Part shown: positions 45,967 through 54,845 of the stretch, piece after piece
Layout of the letters: each line of letters opens with the position of its first letter
How positions within the stretch are numbered: position 1 is the stretch's first letter
Assembly (NCBI RefSeq): GCF_004342165.1
Contig: NZ_SMAL01000006.1
Location: 1-64,000 of the forward strand
Length of the DNA stretch: 64,000 nucleotides
Reading direction: 5' to 3'
Source of the DNA: Natranaerovirga pectinivora
GTDB taxonomy: Bacteria > Bacillota > Clostridia > Lachnospirales > DSM-24629
Notes under the pieces: generated by a model
What the model saw: only the letters and a program-made list of their open reading frames with translations
What the model was told of the DNA's origin: nothing
Databases searched by the model: none
Position numbers and translations under genes: made by a program

Positions 45967-47643
45967 TTGGAAAGGGTTCGATTGGATACGGATGTCCTTG
46001 TTATTGGTGGTGGTACTGCTGGGTGTTTTTGTGCTTTGACTGTTGCTGAACATTCTTCTTTTGAGGTTTTGATTGCTGAGAAGGCTTTTGTTAAGCGCAG
46101 CGGTTGTTTGGCAGCTGGGGTGAATGCTATTAATGCTTATATTGGTAAGGGAGAGACAGAGGCGTCTTTTGTTGATTATGTTAAGAAGGATTCTGAAGGG
46201 ATTGTTAGAGAGGATTTGGTTTTTTCTATTGCTAAAGGTTTGAATCGTGTGACTAGAAAGATCGAGAGTCTTGGTTTGACCATTTTAAAAGATGAGAAGG
46301 GTGAGTATGTTGGTAGAGGTAAAAGGAGTATTAAGATTAATGGTGAGAATATAAAGCCGATCCTTGCTGAGGCTGTTACAAGTAAAGAGCGTATTTCTAT
46401 TTTAGAAAGGGTTCAAATCGTTGATTATATTCTTGCTAATGATGAAGTCATAGGGGCTATTGGTTTTTCTTTGGCTGATAATAAATTGTATGAGATTTTT
46501 GCTAAGGCTGTAGTTTGTGCTACTGGCGGAGCTGCTGGGATTTACAAACCTAATAATCCACAGTTTTCAAGACATAAGATGTGGTATAGTCCTTTTAATA
46601 CAGGTGCGGGTTATGGTATGGGTATTAGGGCAGGAGCAGAGATGACAGGTTTTGAGATGCGTTTTATTGCTCTAAGGTGTAAGGACACCATTGCACCAAC
46701 TGGGACTATTGCTCAAGGTGTTAAAGCAGAGCAAGTAAATAGCAAAGGCGAAGCATATGTGAGCAAATACGGTAAAGCAACTACTTATATGAGATTGTAT
46801 GCAACAGTTAGAGAGAATATGGAAGGTAGAGGGCCTTGTTATCTTAAAACAGTTGGTGTAACGGAAGATCAAGAAAAAGAATTGTTTAAAGCTTATCTTA
46901 ATATGGCGCCGGCACAGGCCTTGAAGTGGGCAGAGAATCATACTGGCCCAAGTAGTGAAAATGTTGAGATTGAAGGGACGGAGCCTTATATCGTTGGTGG
47001 CCATACTGCTAGTGGTTATTGGATTGATAATAACAGGAAAACAACTCTTAAAGGGTTATATGCTGCTGGTGATGTGGCTGGTGGAAGTCCTAAGAAATAT
47101 GTAACGGGTTGTTTTGTTGAAGGGGAAATTGCTGCCCAATCTATCATTAGGGAGATTCAGAATAAAGAGATAAGTGATATTCACCTTGATGAAAAAGATG
47201 TGGCATACATCCATAAATTTTATTCAAATAAAGAAGGAAGTTATACATATGAAGAGATCGAAGAGGCCATGCAAAAAGTAATGGATGAGTATGCTGGTGG
47301 CATTTCTCAAGGGTATGGATATAGCAGTGATAAGTTAAAGATTGCATCCAAAAGAATTGATGAGTTAATTGAATTGAGTGATTCATTAAGTGCTAACGAT
47401 TCTAATGACCTTGGTAAGATTTGGGATGTCATTGATCGATTGTTTGTTGCTAAAGTTTTAATTCAGCATTTAGAGGCCCGTAAGGAAACAAGATGGCGAT
47501 GTTATCAAGAGAATAAAGATTATCCTGATAAAGATGACAATCATTTTTTAAAGTATGTAAATTCCATCTATAAAGAGGGAAAGGTAAATGTTTTTTATAG
47601 AGAGCTTATTGGAAGGGATGATATTTATGAGCATAAGTATTAA
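45967..47643 (+). CDS. Adenylylsulfate reductase flavoprotein subunit (AprA-like)
   Basis: FAD enzyme of the fumarate reductase fold, 558 residues from the TTG chosen. An upstream GTG overlaps the GTGAGGTG RBS and is unlikely. The FAD motif is VLVIGGGTAGCFCAL near 9-23. AprA-type stretches include FVKRSGCLAAGVNAINAYIG, SPFNTGAGYGMGIRAGAEMTGFEMRFIALRCKD and TEPYIVGGHTASGYWID. It probably reduces APS to sulfite and AMP with the ferredoxin downstream, here in assimilation. Clostridium acetobutylicum has a similar gene order (sulfhydrylase, cysC, aprA-like, ferredoxin, cysD, cysN). The first ~220 codons are G/T-biased. Confidence 0.85.
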   Translation: MERVRLDTDVLVIGGGTAGCFCALTVAEHSSFEVLIAEKAFVKRSGCLAAGVNAINAYIGKGETEASFVDYVKKDSEGIVREDLVFSIAKGLNRVTRKIESLGLTILKDEKGEYVGRGKRSIKINGENIKPILAEAVTSKERISILERVQIVDYILANDEVIGAIGFSLADNKLYEIFAKAVVCATGGAAGIYKPNNPQFSRHKMWYSPFNTGAGYGMGIRAGAEMTGFEMRFIALRCKDTIAPTGTIAQGVKAEQVNSKGEAYVSKYGKATTYMRLYATVRENMEGRGPCYLKTVGVTEDQEKELFKAYLNMAPAQALKWAENHTGPSSENVEIEGTEPYIVGGHTASGYWIDNNRKTTLKGLYAAGDVAGGSPKKYVTGCFVEGEIAAQSIIREIQNKEISDIHLDEKDVAYIHKFYSNKEGSYTYEEIEEAMQKVMDEYAGGISQGYGYSSDKLKIASKRIDELIELSDSLSANDSNDLGKIWDVIDRLFVAKVLIQHLEARKETRWRCYQENKDYPDKDDNHFLKYVNSIYKEGKVNVFYRELIGRDDIYEHKY

Positions 47644-47941
47644 CAAAGATAAATGTGTTTCTTGTGGTAGGTGTTTTAGCGTTTGTCCTGGTAATTTGAT
47701 AAGTGGCGATAGGGATGGTAAGGCGGATATTAAGTGTCCTCGGGATTGTTGGGGGTGTACTGGGTGTATTAAGGAATGTCCTACGGGGGCTATTGAGTTT
47801 TATTTGGGGTTGGATATTGGTGGTAATGGGGGGCATTTGGAAGTTTGTGATTATAAGGAGTTTCTTCAGTGGAAGTTGGTTGATCGTTGTGGGGAGGTGA
47901 AGGTTGTTAGGACTTATAAGGAGGATGCTAATCGGTATTAA
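47627..47941 (+). CDS. Ferredoxin-type subunit of APS reductase (AprB-like)
   Basis: 104-residue protein with two 4Fe-4S motifs: CVSCGRCFSVC (near 10-20) and CPRDCWGCTGCIKEC (near 37-51). It is the electron-transfer partner expected for the AprA-like protein, overlapping it by 17 bp. It lacks the long C-terminal tail of dissimilatory AprB. The ATG at 47627 has GGAAGGG upstream. Codon use is extreme: lysine is AAG seven times and AAA twice, and about six of the 104 sense codons end in A. Confidence 0.85.
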   Translation: MSISINKDKCVSCGRCFSVCPGNLISGDRDGKADIKCPRDCWGCTGCIKECPTGAIEFYLGLDIGGNGGHLEVCDYKEFLQWKLVDRCGEVKVVRTYKEDANRY

Positions 47942-47973
47942 GTGGTTGTTTTATTCGTAGGATGGGTCCGTGT

Positions 47974-48167
47974 GTGAGTGGCTTATGCCAATAAAGTTCC
48001 GTTAATTATTTTTAGAAAAACTAAGTTCGTTGCAGTAGTTATTTCTGAACCTTAAAAACTCCCTTCGGTCAGACATTTAAGGTTCTTAACGAAATAGCTA
48101 CCTTCACTCACTAAGGGTTTCTATAAAAATAATTAAGAGTCACTTTATTCACATAAGCCACTCACAT
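47974..48167. repeat. Large palindrome (about 46-bp arms) between aprB-like and cysD
   Basis: GTGAGTGGCTTATG..ATAAAGT..TTAATTATTTTTAGAAA (47974-48018) pairs with its complement at 48118-48166. A nested stem AACCTTAAA / TTTAAGGTT (within ~48036-48087) lies in the loop. It lacks the CCATCCTTGGCT core. The remaining ~170 bp to cysD contain nothing I can name. Confidence 0.8.
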
Positions 48168-48341
48168 ACTGTGATCGTGGTATCAACAGGCTGAAATTGT
48201 GGGTTTTTAGGGGAAGTTTTAATCGCTTTGCTCTAAAACACTAGGGTTATCTGTGGAAAAAGTTGGATGCAACATTTTGAGTTTATAAGAGATTATTCTC
48301 TTTAATATATAAAATATATTAATTTTTTGGGAGGTTATGTT

Positions 48342-49142
48342 ATGGATCATTTAGATCATTTGGAAGCACAGAGTATTTTTATTCTTCGTGAGGCGTATAA
48401 GCATTTTGGGAAGTTGGGGATGTTGTGGTCTGTGGGGAAGGATTCTACCGTTTTGTTGTGGTTGGCTAAGAAGGCGTTTTTTGGCCATTGTCCATTTCCT
48501 TTTATTCATGTGGACACTAAGTATAAGATTCCTGAGATGATTGAGTTTAGGGATAGGACTGCTAAGGAGTACAATTTGGATTTGATTGTTCATAGTAATG
48601 AGGAAGCTTTGGCTAATGGTATGGGGCCAGAGCATGGGCGTATGGTTTGCTGTAAGGCTCTAAAGACTGAAGGGTTGACCCAGGTTACTAAGAAGTATGA
48701 GTTTGAAGGTTTGATTCTTGGTATTCGACGTGATGAAGAGGGTTCTCGTTCTAAAGAGAGAATTTTTAGTGAGAGAAATTCGGAGTCTGAGTGGGATTAT
48801 ACGGATCAGCCACCTGAGTTATGGGATCAATTTAAAACGGATTTTAAGAAAGGGAATCATATTCGTGTGCATCCAATTCTTCATTGGAACGAGCTTGATA
48901 TTTGGGAGTACATTAAAAGAGAGAATATTCCTTTAGTAGATTTGTATTTTGCTAAAGATGGTAAGAGATATAGAAGTCTTGGGTGTGCCCCTTGTACCAC
49001 TCCTATTGAGTCAACGGCTTCTAATATTGATGAGATTATTGAAGAACTTAAAAATACAAAGCAATCTGAAAGATCTGGTAGAGCACAGGATCAAGAGATG
49101 GCACATGCAATGCAAAAACTAAGAAAAGATGGATATATGTAA
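48342..49142 (+). CDS. cysD: Sulfate adenylyltransferase subunit 2
   Basis: N-type ATP pyrophosphatase forming APS from sulfate and ATP with CysN. The PP-loop is [11 protein letters not shown] near 33-43, then [15 protein letters not shown] near 54-68, [14 protein letters not shown] near 126-139, and the C-terminal [12 protein letters not shown] and [10 protein letters not shown]. 266 residues. ATG 48342 lies 7 bases after GGGAGG; the TTG 15 bp earlier is inside the RBS. The 5' half is G/T-rich, the 3' half less so. cysNC begins 15 bp after. Confidence 0.95.
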   Translation: MDHLDHLEAQSIFILREAYKHFGKLGMLWSVGKDSTVLLWLAKKAFFGHCPFPFIHVDTKYKIPEMIEFRDRTAKEYNLDLIVHSNEEALANGMGPEHGRMVCCKALKTEGLTQVTKKYEFEGLILGIRRDEEGSRSKERIFSERNSESEWDYTDQPPELWDQFKTDFKKGNHIRVHPILHWNELDIWEYIKRENIPLVDLYFAKDGKRYRSLGCAPCTTPIESTASNIDEIIEELKNTKQSERSGRAQDQEMAHAMQKLRKDGYM

Positions 49143-49157
49143 TTGGAGGTGAAAGGT

Positions 49158-50990
49158 ATGGAGAATTCTAGAGAAACTTTAAATATAGTAGTAGTAGGTC
49201 ACGTAGACCATGGTAAGTCCACCCTTATTGGTAGGTTATTGTTTGATACAGATTCTTTGCCAGAGGGAGCAATTGATAAAGTTAAGCAATTAGCAAAGGA
49301 AAAAGGTAAAGCATTTGAGTATGCTTACTTACTTGATGCTTTTGAAGAAGAGCAAGAACAAGGAATTACGATAGATACAACACAACTTCAGTTTTCTACA
49401 GAGAAAAGAGATTATGTCATCATTGATGCACCAGGACATAAAGAGTTTCTTAAAAATATGATTTCTGGAGCAGCCAATGCTGAAGCAGCTTTTTTATTGG
49501 TGGATGCTAATGAAGGGATACAGGAACAATCAAGAAGACATGGTTATATCTTATCTCTTCTTGGTATTAAAAAAGTTTATGTTATTGTAAATAAAATGGA
49601 CTTAGTGGATTACTCAGAAGATAGATTGAATCAAATTAAGACAGATTTTAATGAGTTTTTAAACAATCTTAATATCTATCCAATAGATTATATTCCTATT
49701 TCAGCTTATTTTGGTGAAAACATAGTGAAGAAATCTAAAAAAATGCCTTGGAATAGAAGTGGTAGTATTATTGAGATAATGGATACCATTCCAAAAGACA
49801 AAGATTTAGAGAAAAAGCCACTTAGGTTCCCTATTCAAGATGTGTACAAATTTGACGATCGTAGAATTATTGCAGGTAGAATTGAATCAGGAACTTTAAA
49901 TGTGGGGGATGAAATTTTAATATCCCCATCTAATAAAACCACAAAAATTAAATCCATTGCTTATTGGTCGGATAAAGATCAAAGAAATGAAGCGTCTGCT
50001 GGTATGAGTGTGGGTATTATTGTAGAAGATGAATTCTTCAACAAAAGAGGAGAGATTATTTCTCATATAGAGGATGCTCCTATTAAAAGTAATATTTTCA
50101 ATGCCAATGTTTTTTGGATGGGTAAAACCAATCTTGTTAAGAATAAAAAGTATAAGTTAAAACTTTCTACAAAAGAAGTTGAGTGTGAAGTAATTACCAT
50201 TAATAAAATAATTGATGCATCAACTTTAGCTCAAGGTGATTTTGCTGAAGGTATTAAGAAGAATGATGTAGCAGAAGTAACCATTAGAACAAAAGAAATG
50301 ATTTGTTTTGACGAATTTGCTAATTTACAAACCACTGGTAGATTTGTTATTGTTGATGGTTTTGACGTAAGTGGTGGAGGTATTATTTCTGGAATTGAAG
50401 ATTCTCTAAAAAACAGAGAGTTGGTAACCAATAGTACCAATATTGCACCTAGAAAAAGACTGGTTTCTACAAAAGATAGAGAAAAATCATATGGTCAAAA
50501 AGGTAGAGTGATATGGTTAACAGGCTTATCAGGTAGTGGTAAGAATGAAATAGCTATAAAACTTGAGAAAAAACTATTTGATTTTGGTAAAAAAGTGTAT
50601 TACCTAGATTCTACTAATTTAAGATTTGGTCTTAGTTCAGACTTAGAGTTTTCTGCAAAAGATGCTCATGAGCAAACAAGAAGAATTGCCGAAGTGGCAA
50701 GATTGTTTGCAGACAGCGGTACAATTGTTATTGTTTCTTCTGTAAGTAGATATAGAAAAGATAGAGAATTTGCTAAAGAAATTATCGGGGAATCAGTGTA
50801 TAGAGAAGTCTTTATAGAGGCAACTGAAGATGTATGTAAAAAAAGAAATCCAGGTGGCATTTATGAAGATGGAGATGAAAACTTCTATTATGAGAAATCT
50901 GATTACCCTGTTTTTTCACTATTTATTGAAGATGCAGAGTTTAATGCAGATAAAAAAGCCCTTTCTTTAATTGAGCTTATAAGAGGGTAG
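49158..50990 (+). CDS. cysN: Sulfate adenylyltransferase subunit 1 with degenerate APS kinase domain
   Basis: CysNC-type fusion. The GTPase half (about 1-430) is intact: [14 protein letters not shown] and NKMD motifs. It drives APS formation by CysD. The C-terminal kinase-like domain (about 445-610) has lost key residues: Walker A reads GLSGSGKNE instead of GSGKST, and the DGDNVRHGL motif reads DSTNLRFGL. It is therefore probably not an active APS kinase. It could bind APS or PAPS as a regulatory domain, as the kinase-like domain of fungal ATP sulfurylase does; that is inference. GGAGGTG precedes ATG 49158. A terminator follows. Confidence 0.93.
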   Translation: MENSRETLNIVVVGHVDHGKSTLIGRLLFDTDSLPEGAIDKVKQLAKEKGKAFEYAYLLDAFEEEQEQGITIDTTQLQFSTEKRDYVIIDAPGHKEFLKNMISGAANAEAAFLLVDANEGIQEQSRRHGYILSLLGIKKVYVIVNKMDLVDYSEDRLNQIKTDFNEFLNNLNIYPIDYIPISAYFGENIVKKSKKMPWNRSGSIIEIMDTIPKDKDLEKKPLRFPIQDVYKFDDRRIIAGRIESGTLNVGDEILISPSNKTTKIKSIAYWSDKDQRNEASAGMSVGIIVEDEFFNKRGEIISHIEDAPIKSNIFNANVFWMGKTNLVKNKKYKLKLSTKEVECEVITINKIIDASTLAQGDFAEGIKKNDVAEVTIRTKEMICFDEFANLQTTGRFVIVDGFDVSGGGIISGIEDSLKNRELVTNSTNIAPRKRLVSTKDREKSYGQKGRVIWLTGLSGSGKNEIAIKLEKKLFDFGKKVYYLDSTNLRFGLSSDLEFSAKDAHEQTRRIAEVARLFADSGTIVIVSSVSRYRKDREFAKEIIGESVYREVFIEATEDVCKKRNPGGIYEDGDENFYYEKSDYPVFSLFIEDAEFNADKKALSLIELIRG

Positions 50991-51025
50991 ATAAGGGCAT
51001 AATCTAATTGAAATTTAAATATCTA

Positions 51026-51052
51026 AAAACTCGGAAGTTTTCCGAGTTTTTT
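51026..51052 (+). terminator. Terminator after cysNC
   Basis: AAAACTCGGAA / TTCCGAGTTTT stem, three- to four-base loop, six T residues. Confidence 0.92.
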
Positions 51053-51054
51053 AC

Positions 51055-51083
51055 TATATTTTACCTAAACCCTTTGTTATAAT
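51055..51083 (+). promoter_or_regulatory. Promoter of the siroheme operon
   Basis: Extended -10 TGT-TATAAT at 51075-51083. The -35 (TATATT) is poor, as is common with extended -10 promoters. It lies between the cysNC terminator and the first tetrapyrrole gene. Confidence 0.5.
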
Positions 51084-51114
51084 AATTATAAATGGGAGTA
51101 TATAAATAATAGGG

Positions 51115-51912
51115 GTGATTAGTATTAAAAAATTAATTGTAATAGTAAGCTTTGGCTCAGTTTCAAAATTAAAAAGACAACAGAGTCTAGATATATTTTT
51201 AGAGTTGATTTCTAAAAATCATCCAAATTATGAGGTGGTTCAAGGTTTTACCTCTCAAAGAGTCATCGATACTATCAAAAAAAATGAAGGCATTGAATTT
51301 TATCTACCGGAGCAGATTGTGGCAAAGGCTATAAGGGATGGTTATGAAGAAATTATTATACAACCTCTTAATATTATTGCAGGTTCTGAGAATGAAAAAA
51401 TACAAGAATTGGCAAGAAAGCATAATAATGGGGATAATGAAATAGTTAAAATTAGTAAATCACTGCTGTCCGACACAGATAGTTATGAAGGGGTTGCTGA
51501 TGCTATAACCAAAGTTATTTCCAGAGAAGAAGAAGAAATGATTTTATTAGTGGGTCATGGGAGTTATCATATTAGTGATAGCCAATACACCTTCTTACAA
51601 AAATATTTAAACAACAGAACCTCATCATTTGTTGTGGGTAATCTGATGGGTAATTTAACTATAGAAAAAGCAATCAAAAAAATTAAGAATCAAAAAGTAA
51701 AAGGGGTTAAAATTTTTCCACTGATGATTACAGTCGGCAAACATATGTTAGAAGATATTGGTGGGGAAAAAGAGGATTCTGTTAAAAATATGTTGATAAA
51801 AGAGGGTTTTGATGTAACCTTTGTGGATAAAAGTATTTTGGAGTACCATGTTTTTCAACAAATATATTTAAAAAATATAGAAGAAGTCGTTAAAAAACAA
51901 ATGGAGGAATAA
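51115..51912 (+). CDS. CbiK-like sirohydrochlorin chelatase
   Basis: Class II chelatase of the anaerobic CbiK type, 265 residues. The N-terminal strand motif is LIVIVSFGSVS. Metal/porphyrin histidines sit in LLVGHGSYH (near 142-150) and PLMITVGKHMLEDIGGE (near 202-218). CbiK inserts Co or Fe into sirohydrochlorin. With sulfite reductase and siroheme precursors nearby, iron insertion is likely here, though cobalt use cannot be excluded. The annotated GTG is part of the AGGGGTG RBS; an ATT codon at 51124, six bases after it, may be the true start. hemA begins 2 bp after the stop. Confidence 0.82.
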   Translation: MISIKKLIVIVSFGSVSKLKRQQSLDIFLELISKNHPNYEVVQGFTSQRVIDTIKKNEGIEFYLPEQIVAKAIRDGYEEIIIQPLNIIAGSENEKIQELARKHNNGDNEIVKISKSLLSDTDSYEGVADAITKVISREEEEMILLVGHGSYHISDSQYTFLQKYLNNRTSSFVVGNLMGNLTIEKAIKKIKNQKVKGVKIFPLMITVGKHMLEDIGGEKEDSVKNMLIKEGFDVTFVDKSILEYHVFQQIYLKNIEEVVKKQMEE

Positions 51913-51914
51913 GA

Positions 51915-53156
51915 ATGCAGGTAGGCGTCATTTCAATCAATCATAAAAAAGCACCTGTGGAGATAAGAGAAATAGCAGTTTTTACAGATAAAAAGAAAAT
52001 TGAGGCCATAGATAAATTATTAGAGCTATCCATTGAAGAAGTGGTTATTTTATCTACTTGCAATAGAAGTGAGGTATATATTGCTTCTAGTAATATGGAT
52101 GAAGCTTTAATTGAAGTGAAAAATTTTCTAATAGATTATTTTAAAGTAAAAGAGTTGGCATTGTATTTAACCATGAATAAAAATGAACAAGCCATAGAGC
52201 ATATTTATAAAGTAGCAATCGGATTAGATTCAGTTGTTATAGGAGAAGATCAAATTCTTGGACAGGTTAAAAATGCATTAGAGTTTGCTATGGAAATCGG
52301 TTCAAGTAAAAAGTTTTTAAATAAAGTGTTTAGAGAAGCCATGACCTTTGCTAAAAAAATGAAAAGCAACTATAGAATATCTGAAAATCCTCTTTCTATC
52401 CCTTATATAAGCGTAAAGTTTGTCAAGGATAGAGTTAAAGATTTAAAAAATCAAAAGGTTTTAGTGATCGGTACAGGAGAAATGGGTGCATTAGTTCTTA
52501 AACATTTAAAAGCAGAAGGGGTTAAGGATATTGTAGTTTGTTCTAGAAGTAAGTCAAGATGTAAAAAAGATGATATGGATGATATTTTTAATGATGTGGA
52601 TTGGATTTTATATGAAGAAAGATACACAATTGTAAATGATGTTGATATTATTTTTTCGGCGACAAGAGCGCCACATATTATCTATAAAAAGGATAGGTAT
52701 CCTAATGTTGAAAAAGAACAATTGATAATGGATATGGCTATGCCAAGGGATATTGATCCAAGGCTAAGCGAATTAAAGAATGTTCAGGTTTTTAATGTGG
52801 ATCATTTAAAAGATATTGCACAGGTCAATATGGCTTTAAGAGAAAAAATAGGGGAAGAAATAAAAATTCAATTACAAGAAGAAGTAGAAAAAACAAGTCT
52901 TTGGATTAATGTTGCTAAGGTAGATCCAATTATTCAATCGCTACAGTCTCTAAGAGAGGAAGTTGCAAGGGATACCCTTGATATTATTAGTAAGAAGATG
53001 GCATTAAATAGACGTGAGACGGTGTTTTTAGAAAAACTAATCAATTCTTCCTTAAAAAGAATGGTAAGAACGCCTATAAAGGCATTAAAATCATTAAAGG
53101 AAGAGGATGAAATAAAGGCATACAAAGAAATGCTCCATAAATTATATGATGTATAG
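51915..53156 (+). CDS. hemA: Glutamyl-tRNA reductase
   Basis: First enzyme of the C5 tetrapyrrole route. Catalytic C49 is in ILSTCNRSEVY; the substrate loop VGLDSVVIGEDQILGQVK is near 98-115; the NADPH-binding VLVIGTGEMGALVLKHL is near 180-196. The C-terminal dimerisation helices are normal. 413 residues. GGAGG inside the end of the chelatase gene precedes the ATG, so the genes are coupled. Confidence 0.96.
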   Translation: MQVGVISINHKKAPVEIREIAVFTDKKKIEAIDKLLELSIEEVVILSTCNRSEVYIASSNMDEALIEVKNFLIDYFKVKELALYLTMNKNEQAIEHIYKVAIGLDSVVIGEDQILGQVKNALEFAMEIGSSKKFLNKVFREAMTFAKKMKSNYRISENPLSIPYISVKFVKDRVKDLKNQKVLVIGTGEMGALVLKHLKAEGVKDIVVCSRSKSRCKKDDMDDIFNDVDWILYEERYTIVNDVDIIFSATRAPHIIYKKDRYPNVEKEQLIMDMAMPRDIDPRLSELKNVQVFNVDHLKDIAQVNMALREKIGEEIKIQLQEEVEKTSLWINVAKVDPIIQSLQSLREEVARDTLDIISKKMALNRRETVFLEKLINSSLKRMVRTPIKALKSLKEEDEIKAYKEMLHKLYDV

Positions 53157-53167
53157 AAGGTGATAAA

Positions 53168-53761
53168 ATGTATTTTCCTATCATGTTAAATATAAAAGAT
53201 AAAAATGTTTTGATTATTGGTGCAGGAAATGTTGCTTTTCATAAAGCAAAAAAGTTATTAGCGTGTGAGTGTCATCTAAAGGTTGTAAGTTATTTTTTTA
53301 CTAAGGAATTTTTAAAATTAGAGAATATAGAATTTATTAAAGACCATTATAATAAAGGGTATTTGCAGAATAATTATATGGTCATTGCGGCAACAGATAA
53401 TAAGGATTTGAACAATGAGATTTATAGGGATGCTTTAGAGTTAGGTATTTTATGTAGTGTTGTGAGTGGAGGAGCGTCTGATTTCATCTTGCCTGCTAGT
53501 TTTAATAGAGGAGATTTGAGTATTTCTGTTAGTACCAATGGGAAGAGTCCTTCTTTGAGTAAGCGTATTGTGAGAGATTTAAAATGTGTTTATGATGAAT
53601 CTTATGAAGAGAAGGTAGATTTATTAGGACAGATACGAGAGGAAATGCTGCTTTCAGAGGAAATTCCTGAAAATGAGAAGAAGTTTATATTGAATGAGAT
53701 GGTTAATTTTAGTGTGGAAGAGTTGAGGATTTTTGCTAAGAAGATGTTTGAAGGAGTTTGA
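53168..53761 (+). CDS. Precorrin-2 dehydrogenase (SirC / CysG N-terminal type)
   Basis: NAD-dependent enzyme turning precorrin-2 into sirohydrochlorin. A Rossmann motif VLIIGAGNVAFHKAKKLL is near 14-31. The central part has AATDNKDLNNEIYRDA and SDFILPASFNRGDLSISVSTNGKSPSLSKRIV. 197 residues, short like SirC/YlnF. Bacillus Met8-like proteins may also chelate iron, but here a CbiK-like chelatase is present. The final ~90 codons are G/T-rich, next to the palindrome downstream. Confidence 0.9.
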   Translation: MYFPIMLNIKDKNVLIIGAGNVAFHKAKKLLACECHLKVVSYFFTKEFLKLENIEFIKDHYNKGYLQNNYMVIAATDNKDLNNEIYRDALELGILCSVVSGGASDFILPASFNRGDLSISVSTNGKSPSLSKRIVRDLKCVYDESYEEKVDLLGQIREEMLLSEEIPENEKKFILNEMVNFSVEELRIFAKKMFEGV

Positions 53762-53769
53762 AGTAGAGA

Positions 53770-53850
53770 ATTTCTTCATAATATATAAGTTAAATTGGCG
53801 GCCTTTCTCTTCAACCCGACTTTAATTTAACTTATATATTATGAAGAAAT
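53770..53850. repeat. Perfect 27-bp inverted repeat before hemC
   Basis: ATTTCTTCATAATATATAAG... (53770-53796) and its exact 27-base complement (53824-53850) surround a 27-base loop. It begins 9 bp after the stop codon of the dehydrogenase gene and has no T-run. It lacks the CCATCCTTGGCT core. Confidence 0.85.
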
Positions 53851-53939
53851 AGGAAATAGGTACAGATTTTATTTTTGTGTGAAAAGTTTCTTAAATAAGT
53901 TATTGTTTATGTGAGGTTTATAGAAAGGGTAGATTTTTG

Positions 53940-54845
53940 ATGAAATTAATCGTTGGTTCTCGAGGAAGTAAGTTGGCTTTGGCTCAAACTCAGTGGGTGA
54001 TTGATCAACTTAAAGAACATTATAGAGATTTGGTTGTAGATATAGAGGTTATAAAGACTAAAGGTGATAGGATACAGAATGTTTCTTTAAATAAAATTGG
54101 GGGAAAGGGTGTTTTTGTTAAGGAGATAGAGGCTGCTTTATTAGATGGATCAATTGATTTTGCTGTACATAGTATGAAGGATATGCCTTCTGAAATTCCA
54201 GAGGAATTGGTTTTTGCCCCTTCACCTATTAGAGAAGATCCAAGGGATGTTATTGTTACAAAACATTTAGTAAATAAGGTACAGGATTTGCCCCAAGGAG
54301 CAGTTATTGGTACTGGAAGTAAAAGAAGAAAGTTTCAATTGTTAGAGTATAGAAGTGATTTGAAAATAGTGGATATTAGAGGCAATATTGATACAAGAAT
54401 TAACAAAATGCTTACAGAGAATCTTGATGGTATAGTTTTAGCAGCAGCAGGGATTAACCGATTAGGGTTTGAAAGTTGTGAAGCTTATCGTATTTTACCT
54501 TTAGATAAAGAAGTTGTAATTCCTTCGCCAGGGCAAGGTATTTTAGGGATTCAAGTGCATGTAAAGAGGCCAGAAGTGTTAGAGTTGTTTCGATCTATAG
54601 CCCATTATGAAACCAATATACAGTCTTTTGTAGAGCGAGATTTTTTGAAAACTTTGAATGGAAGTTGCCACGTACCCATAGGTGCTTATTGTGAAATAGA
54701 AGATGAGGACCTTATTGTGAGGGGCATCTATGGAGATGAAGATGGTAAAAAGATTAGCAAGAAGGTTGTTAAAGGAAGTCTAGAGGATAAAGCATTTATA
54801 GGAAGTTCCCTAGCAAAGGCTTTATTAGAAGAGGTGAAGGACTAA
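53940..54845 (+). CDS. hemC: Hydroxymethylbilane synthase
   Basis: Porphobilinogen deaminase joining four porphobilinogens. The N-terminal motif LIVGSRGSKLALAQTQW is standard. KTKGDRIQN, FAVHSMKDMPSE and GSKRRKFQL bind substrate. The dipyrromethane cofactor cysteine is C243 in LNGSCHVPIGAY. 301 residues. ATG 53940 lies ten bases after AAAGGG; the TTG three bases earlier is rejected. The stop overlaps the next start by one base. Confidence 0.96.
   Translation: MKLIVGSRGSKLALAQTQWVIDQLKEHYRDLVVDIEVIKTKGDRIQNVSLNKIGGKGVFVKEIEAALLDGSIDFAVHSMKDMPSEIPEELVFAPSPIREDPRDVIVTKHLVNKVQDLPQGAVIGTGSKRRKFQLLEYRSDLKIVDIRGNIDTRINKMLTENLDGIVLAAAGINRLGFESCEAYRILPLDKEVVIPSPGQGILGIQVHVKRPEVLELFRSIAHYETNIQSFVERDFLKTLNGSCHVPIGAYCEIEDEDLIVRGIYGDEDGKKISKKVVKGSLEDKAFIGSSLAKALLEEVKD

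Noticed and set aside
48118-48170. 47.97-48.17 kb palindrome as the transcription terminator of aprB-like
   Set aside because: The arms are far longer than intrinsic terminators, the loop is ~100 bases and no T-run follows the right arm.
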